From Anaerolineales bacterium UBA3001 (GTDB lineage Bacteria; Chloroflexota; Anaerolineae; Anaerolineales; UBA11657), in NCBI GenBank assembly GCA_002346435.1, contig DDZT01000060.1, forward strand, positions 402 through 21,916: DNA of 21,515 nucleotides, read 5' to 3'. The notes under the pieces are model-generated. The model ran no database searches. It was not told the DNA's origin and worked only from the letters and a program-made list of their open reading frames with translations. This document shows positions 1 through 8,129 of the stretch, piece by piece; positions within the stretch are counted from its first letter, which is position 1; each line of letters opens with the position of its first letter. A program made the position numbers and the translations under genes.

Positions 1-996
1 GCGGCGGGTGATGCTATTGAAAAGTACGGAAGTGGTACACATGGTGTTAGGGTGCTTGCGGGCACTTTAGATATTCACGTAGAGCTCGAGAAGACGATTG
101 CGGATTTTAAGAACACGGAAGATGCAGTCACGTTTTCTAGTGGATATGTTACTAATTTGGCTGCAATCTCTACTATTGTGGGTAGACGCGATATAGTACT
201 ATGCGATAAATATAATCACGCCAGTATTGTAGATGGTTGTCTGTTGTCCGGTGCAGAATTGAAGAGGTTTCGTCATAATGACATGGATCATCTAGAAGAT
301 TTATTGAAACGTTATTCTGATCGAAGCACCAAGTTGGTAATAGTTGATGCAGTGTTTAGTATGGATGGCGACATCATTAATTTGCCGGCACTTGTTGAAC
401 TGTGTAGAAAATATGGTGCCTGGCTAATGATGGATGAAGCTCATTCAGTGGGTGTGTTAGGAAAGACTGGGCGTGGTATTGAAGAGCACTTTGGCATGCA
501 AGACTGTGTGGATGTTAAGATGGGTACACTCAGCAAGACTATACCTAGTGTAGGTGGCTATATAGCCGGTAAAAGCGGTCTAGTTAACTTGCTTAAGCAT
601 GCTGCAAGAGGGTATGTTTTCTCTGCTGCTATCCCGCCTGCGCAAGCGGCCGCAGCTAAAGCTTCTTTTGAAGTGATTATTGATGAGCCAGATAGAATTG
701 AGAAAGTTCAGCAAAATGCGCGCATTTTTATTGATGGACTACAGGCGATTGGTTTTGACACCATGAGTAGTGAAACGGCAATCGTACCTGTGCTATGCGG
801 AACTGATGAGAAGGCATATGAGTTGGTACGGTTGTGTCAGAGTCAAGATATATTTGTTTTGCCGGTAGTATCCCCAGCTGTGCCAGAAGGTTTATCTCGG
901 TTGCGTGCTACAGTCACTGCCGGTCATTCGAAGACACAGATTGAACATGCCTTATCTGTATTGGAAATTGCTGGCAAACAAGCTGGCCTCATCTAA
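1..996 (+). CDS. PLP-dependent alpha-oxoamine synthase (BioF/Kbl/SPT family), 5' truncated
   Basis: The reading frame is open from base 1, so the true start lies left of the window; 331 codons remain. Family enzymes condense an amino acid with an acyl-CoA, losing CO2 or forming a 2-amino-3-oxo acid. Visible motifs are GSGTHGVRVLAGT at the edge (family glycine-rich segment), NHASI, DEAHSVGVLG (codons 433-462, Asp and His contacting PLP) and GTLSKTIPSVGGY, whose Lys codon at 535-537 should form the internal aldimine. The sequence after that Lys is TIPSVGG rather than the AFGS or ALGG often seen in BioF and Kbl, so the substrate cannot be assigned; 8-amino-7-oxononanoate, aminoketobutyrate and ketosphinganine synthases are all possible. 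It converges on the acyltransferase gene with a 23-base gap and no clear terminator. The family is certain; the exact reaction is not. Confidence 0.9.
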   Translation, partial: AAGDAIEKYGSGTHGVRVLAGTLDIHVELEKTIADFKNTEDAVTFSSGYVTNLAAISTIVGRRDIVLCDKYNHASIVDGCLLSGAELKRFRHNDMDHLEDLLKRYSDRSTKLVIVDAVFSMDGDIINLPALVELCRKYGAWLMMDEAHSVGVLGKTGRGIEEHFGMQDCVDVKMGTLSKTIPSVGGYIAGKSGLVNLLKHAARGYVFSAAIPPAQAAAAKASFEVIIDEPDRIEKVQQNARIFIDGLQAIGFDTMSSETAIVPVLCGTDEKAYELVRLCQSQDIFVLPVVSPAVPEGLSRLRATVTAGHSKTQIEHALSVLEIAGKQAGLI

Positions 997-1019
997 ACAA
1001 TACTTCATATAAAATTGAT

Positions 1020-1721
1020 TTAATCTCTCAGTTCAGCCTGTTGTGCCCATTCTATAAAATGCTTTAGTCGTGGATGGTCAGTATATACTCCGCGATATCG
1101 TTCGGGCAAAAGTGCAGCTAGTCTCAGCATTATGTCTTCGGTCTGCTTTTGCAATTTCGCATTGCGATCTTGGCGTGGAATAGCTTCTAGTCTGAATGGC
1201 GGACCCACTTTAAGGATTAGGTGCGGACGTCGCAATCGTTTTAGTGCATCAAATGTCTTATCAGTGCCGATAATCACTGCCGGAACTATAGGAACATTTG
1301 CTTTTGTGGCTAGAAAGGCAATTCCTGCTCGTGGTTTTTGGAGTTCTCCTGTCTTGCTACGAGTGCCTTCAGGAGCTATACCTAGCATGACTCCTGACCT
1401 CAATGCTTTAATTGCTGCAGTGAGGGCACTGCGATCAGCTGTGCCCCGTTTTACCCATACAACCCCACCTGCCTCTGCTCCTGCCCAGTTAAGTATCAAC
1501 CTAAAAAAGATACTTTTATGATATTTGTGAGCCACAAACCCCGACAATTTTGGGTGTTTGATAAGAGTTAATAGCAGTGGGGCATCCGCGAAACTCATGT
1601 GGTTTACAACTAAAATACAGCTTCCAGAAGTTGGTAGATTATGTTCGCCTACTATAGTACGTGTTGTGAACGTGCTATACAGCAATTCAAAGACTGATTT
1701 TAAAGCTTTAGTACTGTTCAT
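1020..1721 (-). CDS. plsC: 1-acyl-sn-glycerol-3-phosphate acyltransferase-like (PlsC/LPLAT)
   Basis: This 233-residue protein has the LPLAT signature: NHMSFAD (HX4D, His41 and Asp46, catalytic), the APEGTRS block (Glu118-Arg121, phosphate binding) and the later VPIVPAVI block. Known members transfer an acyl chain to lysophosphatidic acid at the inner membrane face during phospholipid synthesis. Length matches single-domain PlsC proteins. No strong transmembrane segment is seen beyond the usual amphipathic N-terminus. The ATG at 1721 lies 7 bases after the stop of the LysM lipoprotein gene, so the two are probably co-transcribed. The partial alpha-oxoamine synthase converging from the left is also an acyl-CoA enzyme, but that link is only circumstantial. 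An acyltransferase for another lipid is possible. Confidence 0.88.
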   Translation of the reverse strand: MNSTKALKSVFELLYSTFTTRTIVGEHNLPTSGSCILVVNHMSFADAPLLLTLIKHPKLSGFVAHKYHKSIFFRLILNWAGAEAGGVVWVKRGTADRSALTAAIKALRSGVMLGIAPEGTRSKTGELQKPRAGIAFLATKANVPIVPAVIIGTDKTFDALKRLRRPHLILKVGPPFRLEAIPRQDRNAKLQKQTEDIMLRLAALLPERYRGVYTDHPRLKHFIEWAQQAELRD

Positions 1722-1728
1722 GTATGTA

Positions 1729-2709
1729 TTACTGTGATATTAACCGTCCATGTGCATATACAGAGTAATGGCTATGTTGTTCTAAGGTTGTGGTGAAGGT
1801 TGTATCGACGTCGGATTTTTCGCCGGGCCCCATAGTTAGCTCATGTTCAATGATTCGATAAGACAGTATTTGGTTAGAAGTGTTATAAGCACTTATTAAA
1901 ATATCAATAGAACCTACATATTCCTTTGAGGTGTTGTGAATTTCAGCTGTAACAGCGTGTTTTTTCGCAGCAGATTGCTGAGCATCTGTGATAGTTGAGT
2001 TCAGCACCACAAAGCGATTAGATAATGTAGTTCCATCTTCTGCATTAAGTACATTACCCGCTGCTCCCCAAATCTTGTTGCTTGTTGTAAACCGCACTGA
2101 TATTGGCGTGATTTTGCCGGGCATAATTATTTCTAAAGGCGCGAATGTAACCTTGCTAGGTCCAATTTCTCCCTCCGCCAATATAGCAGTGACTTGGACA
2201 ACTAGGTCAATGACAGGATTGGTAGTTTTATTTTCTAATTCTCCTAGACAAAGTTGTTCTTCATTCGGACCTGGAAAACATTGGAATTGTTTCATTTCAA
2301 GCAATTTGTATTCTATGGCCGAAGTGTTTTTGCTATCAAATACTATGTCACCAAATGGGATGACTAGGTTTTGGCCAGGTTGTAGTGATAATGGATCAAT
2401 ACCTGAGTTTGCCATTTGTACTTGTTCAACAGTAACGCCTTTTTCAGAGGCAATTGCTATCAACGTATCTCCTGATTTAACAGTATAGGTGTAGGGCGTC
2501 GCAGTTGGATCTACACTTGGAATAGTCTGCACAACAAATGTTGGTGTTTTATTTGGAGGCAAGGTGGATGTGGACTGCAGTTTGCGCAAAGCAACAGTAG
2601 GTGTAGATGTAACAGTAATGTTTTCAGGTTCGTTATTGATACAGCCATTTAATCCGCCCAAAAATATTGCCGTATATATGAGTGTGTTCAATCTTAGTTT
2701 AGTATGCAT
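1729..2709 (-). CDS. LysM-domain lipoprotein
   Basis: This 326-residue protein starts with a short basic and hydrophobic signal peptide ending in GGLNGC, so Cys23 is the likely lipidated residue (Asn at -2 is unusual but tolerated). A Thr/Pro-rich linker (about 30-72) leads to one LysM domain (about 75-118, with VKSGDTLIAIA and LQPGQNLVIP), expected to bind peptidoglycan glycan strands. The remaining 200 residues are beta-rich and include a stretch near the end (AEIHNTSKEYVGSID) resembling FxLYD-like beta-sandwich domains; I do not recognise it firmly. It is the first gene of a two-gene unit with plsC. On the minus strand a TATAAT box at 2722-2727 ends 12 bases before the ATG, implying a very short 5' UTR. 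Confidence 0.82.
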   Translation of the reverse strand: MHTKLRLNTLIYTAIFLGGLNGCINNEPENITVTSTPTVALRKLQSTSTLPPNKTPTFVVQTIPSVDPTATPYTYTVKSGDTLIAIASEKGVTVEQVQMANSGIDPLSLQPGQNLVIPFGDIVFDSKNTSAIEYKLLEMKQFQCFPGPNEEQLCLGELENKTTNPVIDLVVQVTAILAEGEIGPSKVTFAPLEIIMPGKITPISVRFTTSNKIWGAAGNVLNAEDGTTLSNRFVVLNSTITDAQQSAAKKHAVTAEIHNTSKEYVGSIDILISAYNTSNQILSYRIIEHELTMGPGEKSDVDTTFTTTLEQHSHYSVYAHGRLISQ

Positions 2710-2721
2710 GCTCGTAAGGCA

Positions 2722-2727
2722 ATTATA
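2722..2727 (-). promoter_or_regulatory. -10 box for the LysM lipoprotein gene
   Basis: A perfect TATAAT on the minus strand ends 12 bases before the ATG at 2709, so transcription would start about 6 bases before the codon. No convincing -35 hexamer lies 16-18 bases upstream. Confidence 0.4.
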
Positions 2728-2815
2728 TTCTAATATTGTCAGTGGGCGAATGTATGTGCTTAGATTAATATTTTTGTTGTGGTAAAATTCCGCAGTATTT
2801 TTAGAGTGGGTACTG

Positions 2816-2821
2816 TATAAT
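2816..2821 (+). promoter_or_regulatory. -10 box for the FmdB-family gene
   Basis: A perfect TATAAT 66 bases before the FmdB start codon. The -35 region is poor, which fits an activated promoter. The expected start site (about 2828) falls inside the palindrome at 2821-2844. Confidence 0.45.
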
Positions 2822-2844
2822 CAAGCTCATATAGTCGAGCTTGA
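2821..2844. promoter_or_regulatory. 8-bp palindrome at the FmdB-gene transcription start (operator or 5' UTR hairpin)
   Basis: TCAAGCTC and GAGCTTGA are perfect inverted repeats around an 8-base spacer. The left arm shares its first base with the TATAAT box. The position suits a repressor operator; as RNA it would form a hairpin only if transcription began at or before 2821. Which of the two is right cannot be told from sequence. Confidence 0.45.
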
Positions 2845-2887
2845 GTTAACATCATTATCTTGAGAATAAGTCGTATGGAGTGTCGAA

Positions 2888-3244
2888 ATGCCAGTTTACG
2901 CTTATAGCTGTATCAGCTGCGGGTTGCAGTTTGAACGTATGCAACGTTTTAGTGATCAACCAGTGTCTGATTGTCCAGAATGTAATGAGCACACTGTGCA
3001 GCGCGTTATTCAGCCAGTTGGGATTATTTTTAAAGGTTCTGGATGGTATGTAAAAGATAGCAAGGCTGCTAATTCTGCTGGAAAACCTACGACTAAGGAC
3101 AATGTAGCTGAGAAAAACAATAGTATCGAAAGTAACTCAAAATCAGGCGACTCTAGTGTTTCTGAAAATAAGAGCAAAACATCTAAATCTGGTGGATCCA
3201 ATGACTCTGCAAATGCTGCGAATAGTTCAACCAATGATGATTAA
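2888..3244 (+). CDS. FmdB-family zinc-ribbon protein
   Basis: This 118-residue protein has the FmdB/CxxC_CXXC_SSSS pattern: MPVYAYSCISCG with Cys8 and Cys11, then DCPEC with Cys29 and Cys32, forming one zinc ribbon, followed by the family's FKGSGWYVKD segment (about 48-57). The family is widespread but its function is poorly known; early naming linked it to regulation of formamidase or amide genes, which should not be taken as its role here. Residues from about 60 to the end are low complexity, rich in Ser, Asn, Lys and Asp, and probably disordered. GGAG at 2877-2880 is well spaced for the ATG. A promoter with a palindrome precedes it and a terminator follows, so it appears to be a single-gene unit ahead of purA. 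Confidence 0.88.
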   Translation: MPVYAYSCISCGLQFERMQRFSDQPVSDCPECNEHTVQRVIQPVGIIFKGSGWYVKDSKAANSAGKPTTKDNVAEKNNSIESNSKSGDSSVSENKSKTSKSGGSNDSANAANSSTNDD

Positions 3245-3274
3245 TGAGTCCGAATGATAATAATGATGATGGTG

Positions 3275-3297
3275 GCGCCTAATAGGGCGCTTTTTTT
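3275..3297 (+). terminator. Intrinsic terminator after the FmdB-family gene
   Basis: A stem of GCGCCT with GGGCGC (3275-3280 with 3285-3290, last pair T-G), an AATA loop and a run of seven T at 3291-3297. It starts about 30 bases after the stop codon and separates this gene from purA. Confidence 0.92.
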
Positions 3298-3370
3298 GTT
3301 TGGCTATCAATGTTAAATATTAGAATAATTGCGATTAATATTGATAATCTAAAAGTATGTGGAGGTAAAT

Positions 3371-4639
3371 ATGCCTGTGACAGCAGTGGTAGGTACCCAG
3401 TATGGTGACGAAGGTAAAGGCCGTATTATTGACTTTCTTGCTGGTAAGGCTGATTTAGTAATACGTTTCCAGGGCGGAAACAATGCAGGACATACTGTAG
3501 TAAATGATAAAGGCCGCTTTCAGTTGCATCTAATACCATCGGGGATATTTAATCCTAAATCTACAAATTTGATTGGTACGGGAGTAGTTGTTAATCCCGA
3601 TGCTTTACTCAAGGAAATAGAAGAGTTAGAGTTCTCTGGTATTGATACATCGGGAATTATGGTGTCAAATCGTGCACATATGTTGCTACCCCATCATCGC
3701 GTGTTGGACGGTATAGATGAGGAGTCTCGCGGCAGTTATAGTATCGGTACTACTAAACAGGGTATTGGTCCTGCATATCGGGACAAAGCTGGTCGAACTG
3801 GTGTACGTATAGGCGATCTTAAACACCTAGACTACTTGCAAATTAGGCTGGAATTGCAGCTTAAACAGGTCAACCAGATTTTATCCAGTTTTGATAATCC
3901 ATTGGTAGATCTTGATAGTTTATTGGAAAAATGTGTTGAGTGGTCTGCAAAGTTGTCAGACCGAATAGTGGAACCTATTCCACTTATCAAAGATGCTGTT
4001 GAAAGCAGGCAGAAAATATTGCTTGAGGGTCAGTTGGGTAGCATGAAGGATTTGGACTGGGGCACATACCCATTTGTTACGTCTTCAAATCCAATAGCTG
4101 CGTTTGCTAGCGTGGGAGCTGGTCTACCTTATCAACATATTAATGATGTAATAGGTGTTGCAAAAGCATATCAAACGTCAGTCGGGGAAGGACCATTTCC
4201 TGGAGAATTGTTGGATTCGACTGGAGATAAGTTGCGCGATGTAGGTAAAGAGTATGGTGTAACAACAGGACGTCCGAGGCGGACTGGTTGGTACGATTCT
4301 GTCGCAGTGCAACACTCAATATGGCTGAATGGAATGACATCAATAGCTGTTACAAAGATGGATGTGCTTGATACATTTGAAGAAATAAAAATATGTAATT
4401 CATATAAGCTTCCCAGCGGGGATATCATAAATTATGTGCCGGACACGCCGGTTTTGGAAAAAGTTACTCCTATATTTGAGACATGGCCAGGGTGGAAGCA
4501 ACCAACTACTCATGTTCGTAGATGGGAAGACTTACCAGAAGAAGCGCGTGGTTATTTAGAACGATTGCAGGAGTTGGCAGGTATTCCTATTGGATATGTG
4601 TCGGTAGGAGCTGAGCGCGAAGCGATGTTTGTTGTATGA
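3371..4639 (+). CDS. purA: Adenylosuccinate synthetase
   Basis: PurA joins IMP and aspartate with GTP hydrolysis to give adenylosuccinate, the first step from IMP to AMP. The 422-residue product begins MPVTAVVGTQYGDEGKG, with the GDEGKG loop at 12-17 (Asp13 catalytic, Lys16) and NNAGHTV with His41. The conserved GVTTGRPRRTGW segment near residue 300 is also present, and length is normal. I place the start at ATG 3371 because an excellent ribosome site, GGAGGTAA, ends just before it; a GTG twelve bases upstream overlaps that site and is rejected. The stop overlaps the purB start as ATGA (4636-4639), so the two successive AMP-pathway enzymes are translationally coupled. Confidence 0.98.
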   Translation: MPVTAVVGTQYGDEGKGRIIDFLAGKADLVIRFQGGNNAGHTVVNDKGRFQLHLIPSGIFNPKSTNLIGTGVVVNPDALLKEIEELEFSGIDTSGIMVSNRAHMLLPHHRVLDGIDEESRGSYSIGTTKQGIGPAYRDKAGRTGVRIGDLKHLDYLQIRLELQLKQVNQILSSFDNPLVDLDSLLEKCVEWSAKLSDRIVEPIPLIKDAVESRQKILLEGQLGSMKDLDWGTYPFVTSSNPIAAFASVGAGLPYQHINDVIGVAKAYQTSVGEGPFPGELLDSTGDKLRDVGKEYGVTTGRPRRTGWYDSVAVQHSIWLNGMTSIAVTKMDVLDTFEEIKICNSYKLPSGDIINYVPDTPVLEKVTPIFETWPGWKQPTTHVRRWEDLPEEARGYLERLQELAGIPIGYVSVGAEREAMFVV

Positions 4640-6033
4640 CCACTTTCTCTCATGATACTTTTGTGTCTCCATTAACATGGAGATATGGTGGTGCCGAAAT
4701 GCGGCAGTTGTGGAGCGAAATCCATAAGCGACAGTTGCTCCGGAGAGTTTGGTTTGCTTTAGCTAAGGCTCAGCACGAGTTTGGTTTGGTGACTACTGAG
4801 CAGCTCAATGACTTGCATAAGAATATCGACCGTATTGATATTGACCGTGCTACTGAGATTGAGAAAAATATCAAACATGATCTGATGGCTGAATTGCATA
4901 CTTATGCAGAACAGTGTGAGGTAGGTGGCGCAGTGTTGCATCTTGGTGCTACCTCGATGGACGTGCTGGATAATGCAGATGCTTTACGGATTAAAGAAAG
5001 CCTTGAACTTATTCGGTCTAAGATGAATAAGTTGCGTGATGTATTAGCTGATTTAATAGAGATTTGGGGTGCGACAGCAGCTATGGGTTTTACTCATTTA
5101 CAACCTGCAGAACCTACAACTATTGGTTATAGACTAGCGCAATATGGACAAGACATTCTCATAGATTACGCTGAGATATTACGTGTTTGTGAAAGTATTA
5201 GGGGTAAGGGATTTAAGGGAGCAGTCGGTAGTTCAGCTTCGTACGTAGAGTTATTAGATGGAAATGTTTTACGGGCTGAGGATTTAGAAAGGCGTGCGAT
5301 GCAGTTACTACAGATAGATTGTTTTTCGGTTTCGACCCAGACTTATCCTCGAAAGCAAGACTGGTTAGTTATCAACTCTATAGCTGGTCTTGGAGGTACT
5401 CTATATCGTTTCGCATTTGATGTACGCATATTGCAGTCACCATTGATTGGAGAGTGGTCTGAGGACTTTGGACGAGATCAAGTTGGCTCATCTGCAATGC
5501 CATTTAAGATGAATCCAATAAATGCTGAAAAAATTGATAGTTTGGCACGGTACTTGGCTGGATTGCCTCGGGTAGCCTGGGACAATGCAGCTCATTCCTT
5601 GCTAGAGCGTACTTTAGATGATTCTGCTAATCGGAGGTTGCTATTACCACAAGCATTTCTCATTGCTGACGAATTATTGGATACTACAATTAAATTAGTT
5701 GCAGGGCTAAAAATTGATAAGAATGCTACTGCTCACAACTTGGATGCTTTCAAGCACTTAGCTGCTATAGAGCCTTTGTTGATGGCACTGTGTAAAGCAG
5801 GAGCCAATAGACAGGATATGCATGAAATTATACGTGACCATGTTTTGCAATTCAAGTCTCTTGGAGATGCAAAAGAAACAAATAAATTAATTATGGATTT
5901 ATCTTCTAATAAAGATTTGCTTCAATATCTTGGTGCTGACGAAATTAGGCAGAAATTGGAGAGTGTAGACAAATATGTTGGGTTTGCTCCGGAACATGCG
6001 AGTTCTATTGCGCTTGAATTACGAAATTATTGA
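4636..6033 (+). CDS. purB: Adenylosuccinate lyase
   Basis: PurB releases fumarate from adenylosuccinate (giving AMP) and from SAICAR (giving AICAR), so it serves both AMP synthesis and the main purine pathway. The 465-residue protein shows the fumarase/aspartase-superfamily signature GSSAMPFKMNP (284-294, with the catalytic serine loop), FTHLQPAEP (His154, the likely general acid), KHD with His81, and LGATSMDV. It is mainly helical and homotetrameric in known relatives; length is typical. The start overlaps the purA stop by four bases. No intrinsic terminator is evident in the 125 bases before eno. Confidence 0.97.
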   Translation: MTTFSHDTFVSPLTWRYGGAEMRQLWSEIHKRQLLRRVWFALAKAQHEFGLVTTEQLNDLHKNIDRIDIDRATEIEKNIKHDLMAELHTYAEQCEVGGAVLHLGATSMDVLDNADALRIKESLELIRSKMNKLRDVLADLIEIWGATAAMGFTHLQPAEPTTIGYRLAQYGQDILIDYAEILRVCESIRGKGFKGAVGSSASYVELLDGNVLRAEDLERRAMQLLQIDCFSVSTQTYPRKQDWLVINSIAGLGGTLYRFAFDVRILQSPLIGEWSEDFGRDQVGSSAMPFKMNPINAEKIDSLARYLAGLPRVAWDNAAHSLLERTLDDSANRRLLLPQAFLIADELLDTTIKLVAGLKIDKNATAHNLDAFKHLAAIEPLLMALCKAGANRQDMHEIIRDHVLQFKSLGDAKETNKLIMDLSSNKDLLQYLGADEIRQKLESVDKYVGFAPEHASSIALELRNY

Positions 6034-6158
6034 TATAAAGTTGTGAGTATAAAAAAATACATTATGCGCACAAATACATTGGTAAAACAATCTATTATTT
6101 GTCAAATTTGTTATTACAACCATATTTGCAAATCTAACAAGGTATTTTCGGTGAAATA

Positions 6159-7448
6159 ATGACTACATCAATTACAAATGTAGGTGCTCGAGAAATAATT
6201 GATTCGCGAGGTAATCCGACGCTTGAAGTTGAAGTTGCACTAGAGGGGGGAATAATAGGTCGGTCTTCTGTTCCGTCCGGTGCTTCTACAGGTAGCTACG
6301 AAGCTTTGGAGCTGCGCGATGATGACAAATCGCGCTATGATGGCAAAGGTGTATTGCAAGCAGTAGAAAAAGTAGAAAACGAAATATCAGATACGTTAGT
6401 TGGGCGTGATGTGAGAGAACAGCAGGAAATTGATAAAGCCCTTATTGAGCTAGATGGTACTAGTGATAAGTCACGATTGGGAGCCAATTCTATTCTAGGT
6501 GTAAGTTTGTCGGTGGCCAAAGCTGCATCAATGTCACAGGATATTTCTCTGTTTAGATATCTTGGGGGTACGCAAGCTCATCTACTTCCGGTACCTATGG
6601 CTAACATACTGAATGGTGGGGTCCATACCAACTGGCAATCTACAGATATTCAAGAGTTTATGGTAATGCCTCTTGGTGCTGCTAGTTATTCAGAAGGTGT
6701 ACGATGGGTTGTAGAGATTTACCACAAACTTAAACAGGTTTTGACTGAAAAAGGCGCTTTGACCACTGTGGGAGATGAAGGTGGGTTTGCCCCAGTACTA
6801 AATACAAACAAAGCAGCAGTGGAATTGATTGTTTCTGCAATTGAACTAGCAGGGTATGTACCAGGAGACCAGGTAGGTATTGCAATTGATGCTGCTGCAA
6901 GTGAATTCTATGATGTTGAGCAAGGTAGGTATCATTTACATGTAGACGATATCTGGTTAAATTCGGAAGAGTTAGTAGAGTACTGGTCAGAGTGGACAGA
7001 TAATTATCCAATTGTATCTATAGAAGATGGTATGCATGAAAGTGATTGGAATGGCTGGACTCAGTTGACACAGTTGCTTGGAGACAAGATTCAGATTATG
7101 GGTGATGACCTGCTAGTTACTAATGTGGATAGAGTACAAAAAGCTATCAATTGTGGTGCTGCTAATTCATTGCTTGTCAAGTTGAATCAGATAGGTTCAC
7201 TTACAGAAACTATTGCAGCAGTGGACTTGTGCAATCAAGCTGGATGGACAGTAGTAGCTTCACATCGTTCTGGAGAGACCGAAGATACCACTATAGCCGA
7301 TTTGGCAGTGGCATTAAATATGGGGCAGATTAAGACAGGTGCGCCGGCACGTTCAGAAAGGGTGGCAAAATACAATCAATTGCTGAGGATTGAGGAAGAA
7401 TTAGGTGAGATTGGTGTTTATGCCGGTTGGAAGTCTTTGAAATCTTAG
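6159..7448 (+). CDS. eno: Enolase (phosphopyruvate hydratase)
   Basis: Enolase interconverts 2-phosphoglycerate and phosphoenolpyruvate in the cytoplasm. All key residues are visible in the 429-residue protein: His156, Glu207 (GDEGGF), metal ligands Asp244, Glu289 (SIEDGM) and the Asp of MGDD, Lys341 in the signature LLVKLNQIGSLTE, and His369 with Arg370 and Ser371 in SHRSGETED. The loop after His156 reads TNWQSTDIQEF where most bacterial enolases have ADNNVDIQEF, a variant about one residue longer close to the active site. The ATG follows GGTGA at a usable distance. The upstream gap is very AT-rich; TTGTCA at 6099 with TATTTG at 6123 is a weak candidate promoter. It converges with the zinc-ribbon gene. 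Confidence 0.98.
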   Translation: MTTSITNVGAREIIDSRGNPTLEVEVALEGGIIGRSSVPSGASTGSYEALELRDDDKSRYDGKGVLQAVEKVENEISDTLVGRDVREQQEIDKALIELDGTSDKSRLGANSILGVSLSVAKAASMSQDISLFRYLGGTQAHLLPVPMANILNGGVHTNWQSTDIQEFMVMPLGAASYSEGVRWVVEIYHKLKQVLTEKGALTTVGDEGGFAPVLNTNKAAVELIVSAIELAGYVPGDQVGIAIDAAASEFYDVEQGRYHLHVDDIWLNSEELVEYWSEWTDNYPIVSIEDGMHESDWNGWTQLTQLLGDKIQIMGDDLLVTNVDRVQKAINCGAANSLLVKLNQIGSLTETIAAVDLCNQAGWTVVASHRSGETEDTTIADLAVALNMGQIKTGAPARSERVAKYNQLLRIEEELGEIGVYAGWKSLKS

Positions 7449-7468
7449 GTTTGATTTGCTTATGTGAT

Positions 7469-7957
7469 TCACTCTTGTTTTGGGCTACCATCAAGAGCAG
7501 CTCGGCTTTCCCTGCCAGGTGCTGGAGTGGCGCAAAATGCACATACATTCCATGTGAGGTCTAGCATTTGCTTGCAATTCGGACAGGGTTTTTTGAGTAT
7601 GGTCTGACAATATGGGCATACGTGCCAGTTATTGCGAGTAGGTCTGTTACATCCAGGGCAGAATGGACGCTCTTCGATTTCCTGCAACAATGCTTCAGCT
7701 TCTAGTGATCTTTCATATGCCTCAGATAGTGTTTCTCTTGGACGTAATATAAGATATATGATGAATCCTGCAATTGGTAGTGTTGCTGCTACCATAGCTG
7801 CTAGCAATTGTGCAAAAAAGTCTCTAGATCTAGCTCTCATGTCGCGGAAGGTCCACACCACTAGAGCTAACCATAGTGCTCCCGCGAAAGCACCTAATAG
7901 AGCCACACTCCATCGCACATATTCGGTAAGGGAAGTTACATCTATCTGTGTAGGCAT
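7469..7957 (-). CDS. Two-helix membrane protein with double zinc ribbon
   Basis: This 162-residue protein has two predicted transmembrane helices (about 16-37 and 49-71), a charged, probably coiled segment (about 74-97) and then four CxxC pairs: Cys100/103, Cys114/117, Cys125/128 and Cys139/142, spaced as two zinc ribbons of the DZR type. The short lumen-side loop and basic connection suggest that the ribbons face the cytoplasm. Such proteins are frequent in Chloroflexota and other bacteria, and their function is unknown. A strong promoter (TTGACT, 16 bp, TATAAT) lies upstream. Its stop is 20 bases from that of eno, with no obvious bidirectional terminator. Confidence 0.82.
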   Translation of the reverse strand: MPTQIDVTSLTEYVRWSVALLGAFAGALWLALVVWTFRDMRARSRDFFAQLLAAMVAATLPIAGFIIYLILRPRETLSEAYERSLEAEALLQEIEERPFCPGCNRPTRNNWHVCPYCQTILKKPCPNCKQMLDLTWNVCAFCATPAPGRESRAALDGSPKQE

Positions 7958-7984
7958 AATAGCACGAGTCAGTCTTATGTAATC

Positions 7985-8012
7985 ATTATAGCATCCGTAT
8001 CGGAGCAGTCAA
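7985..8012 (-). promoter_or_regulatory. Sigma70-type promoter for the double-zinc-ribbon gene
   Basis: On the minus strand TTGACT (8012-8007) and TATAAT (7990-7985) are separated by 16 bp. The expected start is near 7978, about 20 bases before the ATG at 7957. Confidence 0.75.
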
Positions 8013-8030
8013 ACAGGTGGCTACTAAGAC

Positions 8031-8059
8031 TTGACCAGTTTGTAGAGTAAAACTAAACT
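8031..8059 (+). promoter_or_regulatory. Candidate promoter for the M23/glycosidase gene
   Basis: TTGACC (8031-8036), 17-bp spacer, TAAACT (8054-8059), back to back with the minus-strand promoter at 7985-8012. A second -10-like box, TATACT at 8114-8119, lies only 10 bases before the first ATG at 8130 and has no clear -35, so the true start site is uncertain. Confidence 0.45.
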
Positions 8060-8129
8060 TGTAATGGTTGTCATATAGTTTTGTGGAAGCATCAATTTAT
8101 AAGTCGGCACTAATATACTAGTAGATTAT

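Noticed and set aside
1132..1521. 129-codon open frame on the plus strand
   Set aside because: It is antisense to the plsC gene, which has full family motifs; no ribosome site and no recognisable protein.
3359..3370. Upstream GTG start giving purA four extra residues
   Set aside because: The GTG overlaps the GGAGGTAA ribosome site, and PurA proteins begin at the position matching ATG 3371.
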